A stretch of DNA of 64,000 bases from JAICJC01 sp963709425 (lineage in GTDB: Bacteria; Actinomycetota; Thermoleophilia; Gaiellales; JAICJC01), in NCBI GenBank assembly GCA_963709425.1, contig CAVPWG010000004.1, positions 186,001 to 250,000 on the forward strand, written 5' to 3'. This document shows, piece by piece, positions 30,780 through 41,721 of this stretch. How positions within the stretch are numbered: the stretch's first letter is position 1; each line of letters opens with the position of its first letter. Below the pieces are notes generated by a model. The model was not told the DNA's origin, made no database searches, and saw only the letters and a list, made by a program, of their open reading frames with translations. Position numbers and translations under genes: made by a program.

Positions 30780-32726
30780 CTATTCCTCGTCGAGCTCCGC
30801 GGCCCCCTCCTGGCGCAGCTCGTATTCCAACACGAACTGGTCGAGCGCGACGGTGACCTCGCTGCCGAGCGTGTTGTCGCGCGCCAGCTGCCGGATCCGG
30901 TCGACGATCGCCTCGGGCGGGATGTACGGCCGCAGCGCCTCCGGGTCAAGGCGCAGGCTGCCGTGCGGGCCGCGTGCCGGGCCGCCGTCGCTGCGGACGC
31001 GGACGACGAACGCCGAGACGATCCGCGCCAGCGTGTCGTCGCGCTGGGTCGCCGACGCGACCCAACGCGGACAGCCGTCGGCGTCCCACGCCCGCCAGGC
31101 CGCAAGCAGCGGGCGAAGATCCGGAGAGACGGCCAGCCGGCCCGAATCGGCGTACTGGCGCAGGCGGCCGAGTACGGCCTGCTCGAGCTGCTCCAGCTCG
31201 ACCGCTGAGACGAGCCGCCGGTCATCCGGCTCGAGAGGATCGGCGCCATGGCGGCCGTGCTCCCGCCCCAGCGCCACCGTCATGGCGGCCGCGGTCGCGA
31301 GCCCGCCCGAGACACCGCCCCGGTAGATCAGCTCGCGGCGTGTCTCCGGCGGGATCTGGCGCAGAAGCGCCACCGCGAGAGCGACGGCGCCCTGGCGATC
31401 GGGCAGGTCGTCGCCGGCCGCGAGCAGGCCGCCGACCGCGTTGGCGGCCCGCTCCGCGTCGAGGGTCGGGACGGCGTCGCGCAGGCGCTCGAGGAAGCCG
31501 GTGACACGAGGCGCGCCGGAGGAGTCGCGCTCGGACGCGAGCCGCAGCAGGAGCGCCGCGAACGCAGCCTGGTCGTCGAGGTGTGACATGTGCGCGTCCA
31601 TCTCGGCGTTCGAAACGGTCGTCTCGGGGACGACGAACTGGAAGTAGGCGTCGAACAGCTCCGGGCTCGCGACGTGCAGCTCCTGGCGCGTGTTCCCGCT
31701 CACGTCGCGGCTGACGACCGCTCCCGGGAAGTCGGGGACGGCCGGGAAAAGCCGCAGGATGAGCGTCTGGGCCGCCTCACGCAGCCGCTCGGGCAGCTCG
31801 GCCGCCCACGCGTCGTGGAAGGCGCGGCCGGCCGCGGCCGCGCCCGCCACGGCGACCGCCCGCGGCTCGCCGGGGAACATGGTGGGGTTGCGCCGGATGG
31901 TGTCGTAGAGCTCCGGCAGGAAGACCCGCACCGCCTCGACCGCGATGAAGTCGACGGGGTTCAGCTCGCGGCACACGGGCGGGTAGGTGAGGCGCAGCAC
32001 GTTCATCAGGCGCACGATGTCGCGCGGCGTCTCGATCAGGGTCTCGATGCCCGGCGAGAAGATCTGGTCCCAGTGCTCGTCCGTGACCGCCGACGAGTGC
32101 GGGTTCGCGGCCATCAGGGCGCGCAGGTCGTCGAGCAGCATCTGCGTCAGCCCCTCGGGCAACGGGAGGTCGAACGGCACCTGCACGACCCGCTCGAGGT
32201 CGGACTCAGGCAGCGCGCCGTGCTCGAGCACCACCAGGTGGACGACGTTGGGAAGATCCGTGACCGCCGAGACGAGGCGCCCGATCTCGGCGACACGCTC
32301 GGGTGCCACGCGATCGAGGTCGTCGATCACGATCACATGCCGGGTGCGCTCGCGTTTCAGCACCTCGGCAGCGGCGGCCCTAGTGGCCGCCGGGTCGCCG
32401 CCCGCGTCGACGCCCGGCGCGAGCACGGGCACGAGCGCCGAGAGGTACCGGCGGGTGATGTCGTCGTCGGCTGCATACCGCCACGGGTTGAACTCCGAGA
32501 CCACGGTGAGCGGGACGTCCTCCAGGTGCCGGCGGACGAAGTTCGCCACCGACGTCCGGCCGGCCCCGCGCGGCCCGTGGAGGCCCAGCACGAGGCCGTC
32601 GACCGGGGCCATCGAGGCGATCGCGTTCGCGATCAGCTGGGAGAAGCGAACGTATCCGAGCCGGTCGTCGGCGGGATCCTCGAGCGGCAGATCTGGTGAC
32701 AGGGGCGCGGTGCCCGAGGTCGGCAT
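30780..32726 (-). CDS. KAP-like P-loop NTPase with altered Walker A
   Basis: A 648-residue soluble protein. The N-terminal third has the KAP layout: GLHGPRGAGRTSVANF (residues 48-63), EFNPWRY (78-84), and Walker B HVIVIDDLDRV (130-140), then a helical region. The Walker A lysine is replaced by Arg57 (GPRGAGRT), which normally weakens nucleotide hydrolysis. No membrane helices are visible. KAP proteins occur in anti-phage systems and membrane-associated complexes; no other defence gene is adjacent. ATG 32726 follows TAGAAT (32734-32739) by 7 bases, so the message is probably leaderless. Confidence 0.8.
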   Translation of the reverse strand: MPTSGTAPLSPDLPLEDPADDRLGYVRFSQLIANAIASMAPVDGLVLGLHGPRGAGRTSVANFVRRHLEDVPLTVVSEFNPWRYAADDDITRRYLSALVPVLAPGVDAGGDPAATRAAAAEVLKRERTRHVIVIDDLDRVAPERVAEIGRLVSAVTDLPNVVHLVVLEHGALPESDLERVVQVPFDLPLPEGLTQMLLDDLRALMAANPHSSAVTDEHWDQIFSPGIETLIETPRDIVRLMNVLRLTYPPVCRELNPVDFIAVEAVRVFLPELYDTIRRNPTMFPGEPRAVAVAGAAAAGRAFHDAWAAELPERLREAAQTLILRLFPAVPDFPGAVVSRDVSGNTRQELHVASPELFDAYFQFVVPETTVSNAEMDAHMSHLDDQAAFAALLLRLASERDSSGAPRVTGFLERLRDAVPTLDAERAANAVGGLLAAGDDLPDRQGAVALAVALLRQIPPETRRELIYRGGVSGGLATAAAMTVALGREHGRHGADPLEPDDRRLVSAVELEQLEQAVLGRLRQYADSGRLAVSPDLRPLLAAWRAWDADGCPRWVASATQRDDTLARIVSAFVVRVRSDGGPARGPHGSLRLDPEALRPYIPPEAIVDRIRQLARDNTLGSEVTVALDQFVLEYELRQEGAAELDEE

Positions 32727-32746
32727 GCGCGCGATTCTAGTAACGC

Positions 32747-32767
32747 GGGGGAACCCAGGGTTCCCCC
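32747..32767. promoter_or_regulatory. 21-base palindrome upstream of the KAP gene
   Basis: GGGGGAACCC-A-GGGTTCCCCC is a perfect 10-base inverted repeat. It lies 8 bases upstream of the proposed -10 of the KAP gene (minus strand), covering its spacer and -35 region, which fits an operator. It is also downstream of the GH4 gene, so a terminator role is possible, but no T-run follows. Confidence 0.5.
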
Positions 32768-32804
32768 CACGGGCCCCTCCTTAACGGCTGGCGTGCTGTT
32801 GGGC

Positions 32805-32836
32805 GCTCCGGCGAAGAGCGCGGTCTTCGCCGGAGC
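32805..32836 (-). terminator. Hairpin downstream of the GH4 gene
   Basis: GCTCCGGCGAAGA and TCTTCGCCGGAGC form a perfect 13-base stem with a 6-base loop, 13 bases past the GH4 stop codon on the minus strand. No T-run follows in either direction, so this is an L-shaped (U-less) terminator or an mRNA 3' protector. Confidence 0.6.
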
Positions 32837-32849
32837 CACGACCGTTCGG

Positions 32850-34118
32850 TCAGTCGAAGAACCGCGGCAGGTGCGCGCGGTGGGCCTCGAGGAGCGCGTC
32901 GAGCATCGGAGCGGCCGTCTCGTACCCGCCCGCCAGCGGATTCGCCATCAGGGCCCGCAGTGCGTCGCCCCGGTCTCCGCTCAGCGCGGCGGCGACCGTC
33001 AGCCGCTCGTACGCCTTCACCTGCTCGACCAGGCCGAGCATCTCGGCCGGGAGCGGGCGCTGCGGCAGCGGCTCGGCGCCGGACTGCGCGATCCGGCACG
33101 GCACCTCGACCACCGCGCCCGCGTCGAGGTTGGGGATGGCGCCCGCATTTCGGACGTTGACGATCTGGACGTCGCCGCGGTTCAGGCGCAGCGACTCCAC
33201 GAGCATCGCCGCGGCCTCGGAGTACCAGGCTCCGCCGCGCTCCTCGAGGAGCTTCGGCTTCTCGCTGAGCTCGGGGTCGCGGTACATCTCGAGGAGCTCG
33301 CGCTCGATCTCGATCACCCGCTCGGCCCGCGTGCCCTCGCCGTCGTGCCCGGCCACGGTCTCGCGGGGGAAGTAGAAGTAGCGCAGGTAGTACGACGGGA
33401 TCGCCCGGAGCAGGCGGACGACGTCGCCGGGCATGCCGACCTCCTCGCCGAGCTGGTCGGCGAAGACGTCGATCAGGCCGGGGAGGCGGTCCTCGCCGTC
33501 GACCATCACGGCCCGCTCCCACGACAGGTGGTTCAGCCCGACATGCTCCAGCGCGACCCGCTCCGGCTCGACACCGAGCCGGTCGGCGAAGGTGCGCTGG
33601 AAGCCGATCGGGATGTTGCAGAGGCCGATGGCGCGGTGCCCGTGGTCGATGAGCGCCTGGGTCACCAGCCCGGCCGGGTTCGTGAAATCGAGCAGCCACG
33701 CCCCCTCGGCGCCGAGCCGGGCGGTGTCGGCGGCGATGTCGAGCACCACCGGCACCGTCCGGAGTGCCTTGGCGAAGCCGCCCGCTCCCGTCGTCTCCTG
33801 GCCGAGGCAGCCGAACCGGGGCGGGATGGTCTCGTCGAGCAGCCGGGCCGCGAGCCCGCCCACCCGCAGCTGCACCAGCACGAAGCCGGCGCCCTCGATC
33901 GCGGCCTCGCGATCGCCGGTCAGCTCGAGCCGCCCGCCGAAGCCGCGGGCGTCCATGATCCGGCGGGCGAGGCCGCCGACGATGTCGAGCCGCTCGGCGT
34001 CGATGTCGTGCAGCCAGAGCTCCGTGAGACCGAGCAGCTCGGCGCGTGCGGCGAGCCCCTCGATCAGCTCGGGGGTGTAGGTGCTGCCCGCTCCGATGAC
34101 GGCGACCTTCAATTCCAC
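32850..34118 (-). CDS. GH4-family 6-phospho-glycosidase
   Basis: A 422-residue glycoside hydrolase family 4 enzyme (NAD- and Mn-dependent, redox-elimination mechanism). The NAD motif VIGAGSTYTPELIEGL is at residues 6-21. The metal ligands are the Cys of IGLCNIPIGF and the His of EHVGLNHLSW, and FTNPAG precedes them. The N-terminal and central sequence is closest to 6-phospho-beta-glucosidases. It cleaves phosphorylated disaccharides, so a kinase is needed in a PTS-free pathway; a BadF kinase is encoded divergently. Start GTG 34118 lies 8 bases after TACAAT, so the message is likely leaderless. Confidence 0.93.
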   Translation of the reverse strand: MELKVAVIGAGSTYTPELIEGLAARAELLGLTELWLHDIDAERLDIVGGLARRIMDARGFGGRLELTGDREAAIEGAGFVLVQLRVGGLAARLLDETIPPRFGCLGQETTGAGGFAKALRTVPVVLDIAADTARLGAEGAWLLDFTNPAGLVTQALIDHGHRAIGLCNIPIGFQRTFADRLGVEPERVALEHVGLNHLSWERAVMVDGEDRLPGLIDVFADQLGEEVGMPGDVVRLLRAIPSYYLRYFYFPRETVAGHDGEGTRAERVIEIERELLEMYRDPELSEKPKLLEERGGAWYSEAAAMLVESLRLNRGDVQIVNVRNAGAIPNLDAGAVVEVPCRIAQSGAEPLPQRPLPAEMLGLVEQVKAYERLTVAAALSGDRGDALRALMANPLAGGYETAAPMLDALLEAHRAHLPRFFD

Positions 34119-34126
34119 CGCCGGGC

Positions 34127-34134
34127 ATTGTAAT
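34127..34134. promoter_or_regulatory. Shared divergent -10 element
   Basis: ATTGTAAT at 34127-34134 carries a -10 in both directions: TGTAAT for the SIS gene (10 bases before ATG 34145) and TACAAT for the GH4 gene (8 bases before GTG 34118). Each matches TATAAT in five of six positions. The two start codons are only 26 bases apart. Confidence 0.65.
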
Positions 34135-34144
34135 CTCCCCAGGG

Positions 34145-35185
34145 ATGCAATCGTTAGGAAAGTTTCCTGATAGATTCATCGCCGAGATCGCAGGCCAGCC
34201 CGAGGCGATCCGGCGAGCGCACCAGGCGGCCCTCGACCAGGCCGGTGCGCTGGCGGCCGTGCGCGCCGGGGGCCACATCGTCTTCACCGGCATGGGGAGC
34301 TCCTACGACGCCTGCTACCCGGCGGTGACCGCGCTCGGGTCGGCCGGCGTCGCCGCCACGATGCTCGACGCCGCCGAGCTCCTCCACTTCCGCCTCCCCG
34401 CCGTCACCGCGACGACGCTCGTCGTGTGCGTGAGCCAGTCGGGCCGAAGCGCCGAGACCGTGCGGGTCGCGCAGGCACTCTCCGAGCGCACGCCGCACCC
34501 GACCGTCGTCGCGGTCACGAACGGCGCAGACAACCCGCTCGCCGCCCTGGCGGACGTCCACCTCGACACCCGGGCCGGCGAGGAGCACGGCCCGTCCACG
34601 ATGACGTTCGCGGCCACCCTGGTTCTCATGGACGCGGTCGCGAGCGCCCTCGGAGCCGCGCCGCACGACGGCGCCGAGGCGGCGGCCGACGATGCCGAGC
34701 GGCTGCTGGAGAGCGCCGACGCCACGGCCGAGATGCTGGCCGACTGGCTGGGCGACCGCCCCGTGCTGACGCTTCTGGCGCGCGGGAGCGCGCGGGCGGC
34801 GGCCGAGATGGGCGCGCTGACGCTCAAGGAGGCCGCCCGCTTCCCGGCCGAGTCGCTCCAGGCGGCGCAGTTCCGGCACGGGCCGCTCGAGCTGGCCGGG
34901 CCGGCGATGGCGGCGATCGTGTTCTCGACCGCGGCCGCGACCCGCGCGCTCGACCTGGGGATGGCCGACGAGCTCAGGAGCGCCGGCGCGCAGGTGCTGA
35001 TGGTCGGGCCGAACGACGCGGCGCTCCCGGGCTCCCCGGCGATCGTGCTCGGCTCGCTCAGCGACTGTCTGGCGCCGGCGGTGGCGGTGATCCCGACCCA
35101 GCTCCTGGCCTGGAGCCTCGCCCGCCGCCGCCGTCTCGATCCCGGTGGTTACTCGCTCGCCTCCAAGGTGACCGAGCGTGAGTAG
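34145..35185 (+). CDS. SIS-domain sugar isomerase (glucosamine-6-phosphate deaminase-like)
   Basis: A 346-residue double SIS-domain protein of the GlmS C-terminal/AgaS/FrlB type. It has FTGMGSSYDACYPAVTAL, the sugar-phosphate loop VVCVSQSGRSAETVR (first domain), the ST loop EEHGPSTMTFAATL, and in the second domain LARGSARAAAEMGALTLKEAARFPAESLQAAQFRHGPLEL. It should isomerise or deaminate an amino-sugar phosphate. Codons 3-9 (SLGKFPD) are encoded by the ROK operator itself, so the operator overlaps the start of the gene. It starts the operon that also supplies a kinase and the ABC ATPase. Confidence 0.92.
   Translation: MQSLGKFPDRFIAEIAGQPEAIRRAHQAALDQAGALAAVRAGGHIVFTGMGSSYDACYPAVTALGSAGVAATMLDAAELLHFRLPAVTATTLVVCVSQSGRSAETVRVAQALSERTPHPTVVAVTNGADNPLAALADVHLDTRAGEEHGPSTMTFAATLVLMDAVASALGAAPHDGAEAAADDAERLLESADATAEMLADWLGDRPVLTLLARGSARAAAEMGALTLKEAARFPAESLQAAQFRHGPLELAGPAMAAIVFSTAAATRALDLGMADELRSAGAQVLMVGPNDAALPGSPAIVLGSLSDCLAPAVAVIPTQLLAWSLARRRRLDPGGYSLASKVTERE
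34154..34170. promoter_or_regulatory. ROK operator, copy 2
   Basis: TTAGGAAAGTTTCCTGA contains AGGAAA-G-TTTCCT at 34156-34168, matching copy 1 at 27099-27111 in every arm position. It starts 9 bases after the SIS ATG, overlapping the first codons and the predicted transcription start, and lies upstream of the divergent GH4 promoter, so one repressor could control both genes. Confidence 0.8.
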
Positions 35186-36182
35186 GCGGGCGGCAGTCCT
35201 GGCCGTCGACGGCGGCGGGTCGAAGACCGACGTCGCGCTCGTCACCGCGAAGGGCGAGGTGCTCGGCACGGCCCGCGGCCCGACCTGCTCGCACGAGCTC
35301 GTCGGCCTCGGCGGCGTCGTCGGCGCGCTGCGGCCGACGGTCGAGACCGCGCTTCGCCGAGCCGGGATCCCGTCCGACAACGGGCCGGTCGCCGACGTTG
35401 GCGCATTCGCGCTCTCCGGCGCCGACCTGCCCTCCGACGACCGGCGGCTCGCTCGCGTCCTGCGCGGGGCCGGCTGGACGCAGTCCGAGCTGGTCGCGAA
35501 CGACACGTTCGCCGTTCTGCGGGCCGGCACGGAGCGCGGCTGGGGCGTCGGGCTGGTGTGCGGCTCCGGCATCAACTGCACGGGCGTCGCACCGGGAGGC
35601 CGCACCGTCCGGTTCCCCGCCGTGGGCGAGTTCCCGGGCGCCGCCGACGGCGGCGGATGGATCGGCGAGATGGGGCTCGGGGCGGCCGTCCGGGGACGCG
35701 ACGGCCGCGGCGAGCACACGCTGCTCGAGCACACCGTCCCGGCCCACTTCGGCGTGCGCCGCCCGTGGTCGGTGCTCGAGGGGATCCGGGAGGGCGTGAT
35801 CGCACGCGAGCGGGTCGTGCTCGAGCTGCCGCCGCTCGTGTTCGACGCCGCCGCCCGGGGCGACTCGGTGGCGCGCGGGATCGTCGACGCACTGGCCGAC
35901 GAGGTGGTGACGATGGTGGTCGCCTCGCTGCGGCGGCTGCGCCTGCTGCGCACAGAGGTCGACGTGACGCTCGGGGGCGGCGTGTTCCGCGCCAAGGACC
36001 CGGCGTTCGTCGAGCGCATCAGGGCCGGCGTCGGGGCCGTGGCGTCCAATGCCCGCGTCGCCGTCCTCGACGGACCGCCGGTTGTCGGGGCCGCGTTGCT
36101 CGGCCTCGACCACGCCGGTGCGCGCGACGGCGCGGCGTCGCGGCTGCGCGAACAGTTGACCGCGGCTCGGATGCAGCTCTAA
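35178..36182 (+). CDS. BadF/BadG-type kinase (N-acetylglucosamine kinase-like)
   Basis: A 334-residue kinase starting at GTG 35178, overlapping the SIS gene by 8 bases. It has VLAVDGGGSKTDVALV, FALSGADLPSDD, NDTFAVLRAG, the second phosphate loop VCGSGINCTGVAPGG and LGGGVFRAKD. It is similar in plan to the kinase at 20655 but distinct in the loops, so the two are paralogues with probably different substrates. It likely phosphorylates an amino sugar or disaccharide before SIS or GH4 action. Confidence 0.9.
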   Translation: MSRRAAVLAVDGGGSKTDVALVTAKGEVLGTARGPTCSHELVGLGGVVGALRPTVETALRRAGIPSDNGPVADVGAFALSGADLPSDDRRLARVLRGAGWTQSELVANDTFAVLRAGTERGWGVGLVCGSGINCTGVAPGGRTVRFPAVGEFPGAADGGGWIGEMGLGAAVRGRDGRGEHTLLEHTVPAHFGVRRPWSVLEGIREGVIARERVVLELPPLVFDAAARGDSVARGIVDALADEVVTMVVASLRRLRLLRTEVDVTLGGGVFRAKDPAFVERIRAGVGAVASNARVAVLDGPPVVGAALLGLDHAGARDGAASRLREQLTAARMQL

Positions 36183-36197
36183 GGTCGGGAGGAGGCC

Positions 36198-37402
<1,205 letters not shown>

Positions 37403-37403
<1 letters not shown>

Positions 37404-37831
37404 TGTCCAAGCGCCACGGCCATCACAAGCACCACTCCTTCCGGGTGACCTGGGACGGCAGGACGATCGCCGGAGTCGACCGCGTCAGCCCGCTCACGCG
37501 CCTCGTCGAGATCATCATCGGCCGCGACGGGAGCTCGCCGAGCGGCGGCGAGCGCACCTTCCCCGGCCGGATGACATCCGCGCCGGTCACGCTCGAGCGA
37601 CCGGCAGGCTCCGACCGCGCGTTCGCGGACTGGGCGGCCTCGGCGTCATCCGTCGGCATCCGGAAGGACGTCGTCGTCGAGATCCTGGACAGGGACGGCG
37701 AGCCGGTGCTCTCGTATCGCATTCACGGCTGCTGGGTCACCGAGTACGAGGTGTCTCTCCTCGAGCCGCGCGAGCGGGCGGCCGCGGTGGAGCGGCTGCG
37801 GCTCGAGAACGACGGCTGGGAACACATCTAG
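37403..37831 (+). CDS. Orphan phage-tail-tube-like (gp19/T4-type) protein
   Basis: A 142-residue protein with the pattern of the conserved phage tail region family (gp19/TIGR02241): FRVTWDGRTIAGVDRVSPL, TRLVEIIIGRDG near residue 30, a mid-domain with TSAPVTLERPAGSDRAFADWA, and a C-terminal VVVEILDRDGEPVLSYRIHGCWVTEYEVS...AAAVERLRLENDGWE. Such proteins build the inner tube of contractile tails and injection systems. No sheath, baseplate, spike or AAA gene is nearby. It starts one base inside the ATPase stop (TGATG) with a His/Lys-rich N-terminus (SKRHGHHKHHSF). A phage remnant or repurposed tube protein is likely. Confidence 0.78.
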
Positions 37832-37847
37832 CTCTAGACTCCGCCGG

Positions 37848-38879
<1,032 letters not shown>

Positions 38880-38892
38880 TTTTCGGCCCGCC

Positions 38893-39096
38893 ATGGGGCG
38901 GGTGACGACGACCGACATCGATGCGCTCTGGGGGCCGGCCACCCCGCAGTTCGCCTACCAGATCGCCGAACGCCTCGAAGCGCTGATCGCCGATCTCCCT
39001 CCCGGCGATCCGGTGCGCCGGCACGGCGAGCTCCGGCTCGCCGAGCTCGACGAGCTCGGGCACGACACGAGCAAGGGGACCGAGACCGCGCACTAG
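38893..39096 (+). CDS. Small uncharacterised protein
   Basis: A 67-residue acidic protein (GRVTTTDIDALWGPATPQFAYQ, then ERLEALIADLPPGDPVRRHGELRLAELDELG). No signal peptide or known motif. Codon usage is like the neighbours and there is no overlap with other genes; it ends 9 bases before the convergent proline dehydrogenase. The pattern of helix plus PPGDPVR is seen in small actinobacterial proteins of unknown role. It may be read with the phosphofructokinase. Confidence 0.55.
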   Translation: MGRVTTTDIDALWGPATPQFAYQIAERLEALIADLPPGDPVRRHGELRLAELDELGHDTSKGTETAH

Positions 39097-39105
39097 AGCC
39101 GGGCC

Positions 39106-40023
39106 TCAGCGCAGGCCGGGCACGAACGACCGCACGACGTCGCGGGCGATGTACCCGGCAATCGACGGGTTCTCCTTCAGCCGCCGCACCGAGTAGGCGT
39201 ACCAGGCGTCGCCGAACGGCACGTAGACGCGCACCTCGTGCCCGGCGCGCGCCAGCCGGCGGCGGACATCGTCGGCCACGCCGAGCAGCATCTGGAACTC
39301 GTAGCCCTCCCGAGGCACGGAACGGCGCTTGAGCAGCGCGAGCATCTCCTCGATCAGGCTGCGATCGTGCGTCGCGATCGCGACATAGCTCCCTCCGGCG
39401 AGCAGGCGGTCCACCACCCGGACGAAGTTCCCGTTGATCGCAGCCGGGTCCCTGTAGGCGATCTCCTCCGGCTCGATGTAGATGCCCTTCACCACCCGCA
39501 CGCTCGGTGTGAGGTCGGCGAGCGCGCGGGCGTCGTCCATCGTCCGCCGCAGGTAGGCCTGGAGGACCACGCCGATCCGGTCGTGCCCCGCCTCTCGCAG
39601 ACCGCGGTAGACGCGCAGCGTGCGGTCGGTGAGGCCGGAGTGCTCCATGTCGATGCGCACGAAGATGTCGTGGCGCTCAGCGGCGGCCAGCACGCGCGCG
39701 AGCATGCGGTCGGCGAGGGCGGGATCGAGCTCGATGCCAAGCCCCGAGAGCTTCACCGACACGTTCGCCGTGAGCCGCTCCGCGGCGATGGCGTCGACGA
39801 CGCGCTCGTACCCGGTCGCCGTCGCCTCGGCCTCCTCGGGCGCGCGGATGAACTCACCCAGGACGTCGACGGTCGCCATGACGTGGTCATCGTTGAGGCG
39901 CCTGACGGTCGCGACGGCGTCCTCCAGCGTCTCGCCGGCCATGTAGCGGTCGGCGAAGTGGCGCACCACCGGGCGCGGCACGAGCGGGAGCGAGGCCGCG
40001 ATGGCCCGGTCGAACGGGTGCAT
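39106..40023 (-). CDS. Proline dehydrogenase
   Basis: A 305-residue monofunctional proline dehydrogenase (beta-alpha barrel). It has the N-terminal FADRYMAGETLEDAVATVRRLN, NVSVKLSGLGIELD, FVRIDMEHS (substrate/FAD region), VLQAYLRRT, RVVKGIYIEP and the C-terminal YAYSVRRLKENP with its paired arginines that bind the proline carboxylate. It oxidises proline to pyrroline-5-carboxylate, passing electrons from FAD to the respiratory chain. ATG 40023 overlaps the previous stop (ATGA), so it is coupled to an uncharacterised protein. Confidence 0.94.
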   Translation of the reverse strand: MHPFDRAIAASLPLVPRPVVRHFADRYMAGETLEDAVATVRRLNDDHVMATVDVLGEFIRAPEEAEATATGYERVVDAIAAERLTANVSVKLSGLGIELDPALADRMLARVLAAAERHDIFVRIDMEHSGLTDRTLRVYRGLREAGHDRIGVVLQAYLRRTMDDARALADLTPSVRVVKGIYIEPEEIAYRDPAAINGNFVRVVDRLLAGGSYVAIATHDRSLIEEMLALLKRRSVPREGYEFQMLLGVADDVRRRLARAGHEVRVYVPFGDAWYAYSVRRLKENPSIAGYIARDVVRSFVPGLR

Positions 40024-40679
40024 CACTCGAGCTCCGTCGCGTACCCGGCGAGGACGTCGCCGACGAGCGCGTCGACCGCGCCGCCCGCCGCGGTGAGCGC
40101 GCTCGCCAGGTTCGCGGGGTCGCCCGTGCGAGCGACCGCCGCCATCGCCCGCCAGGCGGCGGCGGCCGGCTCGGCCTTGTCGGGCGGGAGCCGCTGCGTG
40201 AGCGCCGCGAACACGTCCAGCGCCGCCGACAGCTCCGCGGCGCAGGCTGCGATCCGGTCGAGATAGGCCGGCGTCGCCACCCGCGGCCCGGCCGCCACCT
40301 CGGCGAGCCCAGCCACCGCCCGGCGCACGGCGTCCGCGGCGTCCCGCTCGCCCGCCAGGCCGGCGGCGTCGAGCTCCGCCACGGCCGTCCGAAAGGCGCG
40401 CTCGAGCTCCTCGGCTGCCACCGCGCCCGAGACCTCGTCGGCACGCTCGGCCAGCGCCAGCATCGCAACCGTGTCGCGGACGAGCACCCGGTCGGTGACG
40501 GCGTTTCCGTCGGCGTCGACCGCCAGGTAGCGGACATCCTCGCCGCCGCCGAACGCTGCCAGGTAGACGCGCGCGCCGGCGTGAGGCTCGGCAGGGAGCA
40601 CCGCATCGGGACGGGCCTCGGCCGGGTGGAGGCGGGCCGCGGCGTCGAGCGCCCGCTCGAGCTCGACCTCGAGGCTCAT
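40023..40679 (-). CDS. Uncharacterised protein coupled to proline dehydrogenase
   Basis: A 218-residue soluble, Ala-rich helical protein I do not recognise. An N-terminal part with a strand-like stretch (ARVYLAAFGGGEDVRYLAVDADG) is followed by long helices (REERAFRTAVAELD-like) and a C-terminal SALTAAGGAVDALVGDVLAGYATELE. It sits between a UbiA prenyltransferase and proline dehydrogenase, with 4-base overlaps on both sides. The three genes form one transcript. Function unknown. Confidence 0.7.
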   Translation of the reverse strand: MSLEVELERALDAAARLHPAEARPDAVLPAEPHAGARVYLAAFGGGEDVRYLAVDADGNAVTDRVLVRDTVAMLALAERADEVSGAVAAEELERAFRTAVAELDAAGLAGERDAADAVRRAVAGLAEVAAGPRVATPAYLDRIAACAAELSAALDVFAALTQRLPPDKAEPAAAAWRAMAAVARTGDPANLASALTAAGGAVDALVGDVLAGYATELE

Positions 40680-41659
40680 GCGGCTGGCGTCCCTGCCGGG
40701 GCGACGGCGAGGCGCATCTCGACCGCGACGAGCACGACCGCCGCGACCATGGCAAGCGAGAGGGCGGGCACGAGCAGCGCCGCCGAGCTGAGCGCGGCCG
40801 CGATGCCTGCGAAGATGATCGCGAGCTCGTTCTTCGTGACCGACTCCAGGTCGTCGGGCCGGCACCGCAGATGGGCCAGAAGCCCGATCGCGTAGCCGGC
40901 GACCAGCGGGAGGAGCCGCGGCTCCGCCACGGAGCCGGCCATCGCCGCCGCCAGCGCGACGAGGCACCACGCGATGGCATACCGGCGCCCGTTCCGGAGT
41001 CCCAGCCGCACGATCGACGTCACCTTCGGCGGGGTCGCGGTGCGGTCCGCTTCGCGGTCGAGGTAGTGATGCACCATCAGCATTCCGACAGCGTAGGAAG
41101 CGACGGCGACGGCAGTTGCGAGCGTCGCGGAGTCGAGCGCCCGGCCGCCCTGGAGGACGTGCGCGCCGACGACGCAGTTGGCGAGGCAGACGAACGCGAC
41201 CGCCTCGCCGGCGAACGGGCGGTACGCGGCGCGCACGGGCGGGACGGTGTAGAAGATCGCCCCCGCGACGCCCACGAGGCCGAACGGCAGCACGACCAGG
41301 CCGCGGGCAGCCACGAGCGCCAGCCCGAGCACCGTCGTCGCGAGCAGGGCTCCCGCGAACGTCGCAAGGAGCCCACGCTCGCCGAGGAGGCCGGCGACGA
41401 TGACCTTGCTCCCGCCCGAGATCACCCGCGCCGAGGGATGCCGGTCGGTGCCCGAGCGCCAGTCGGCGACCTCGTTCACGCAGTGCGCGAGCAGGCCCTG
41501 GATGAGCGCGCCGAGGACGACGGCGCCGAGGTAGTACCAGACCTCGAGCGAGCGCCCATGCGCGGCGAGGGCGGTGCCGATTGTGAGAGCGGAGAAGCTC
41601 CAGAGCAGCACCGGGATCACCCGCACCTCGAGCCACAGGCCGCGCAGCGTCGACACCAT
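40676..41659 (-). CDS. UbiA-family prenyltransferase
   Basis: A 327-residue membrane enzyme with about nine helices. Its two aspartate-rich motifs are NEVADWRSGTD (about residue 62) and YLDREADRTA (about residue 198), which bind the Mg-diphosphate of the prenyl donor. It resembles MenA-like 1,4-dihydroxy-2-naphthoate or related polyprenyl transferases, which make quinones. TATCGT lies 9 bases before ATG 41659. It is the first gene of the operon with proline dehydrogenase, whose electrons go to quinone, so the grouping is suggestive. Confidence 0.9.
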   Translation of the reverse strand: MVSTLRGLWLEVRVIPVLLWSFSALTIGTALAAHGRSLEVWYYLGAVVLGALIQGLLAHCVNEVADWRSGTDRHPSARVISGGSKVIVAGLLGERGLLATFAGALLATTVLGLALVAARGLVVLPFGLVGVAGAIFYTVPPVRAAYRPFAGEAVAFVCLANCVVGAHVLQGGRALDSATLATAVAVASYAVGMLMVHHYLDREADRTATPPKVTSIVRLGLRNGRRYAIAWCLVALAAAMAGSVAEPRLLPLVAGYAIGLLAHLRCRPDDLESVTKNELAIIFAGIAAALSSAALLVPALSLAMVAAVVLVAVEMRLAVAPAGTPAA

Positions 41660-41721
41660 GCCTCGATGACGATACCAGCGTCCCGAGGGTCCGTCCGAGG
41701 GCGTTCCTACCATGACCGCGC

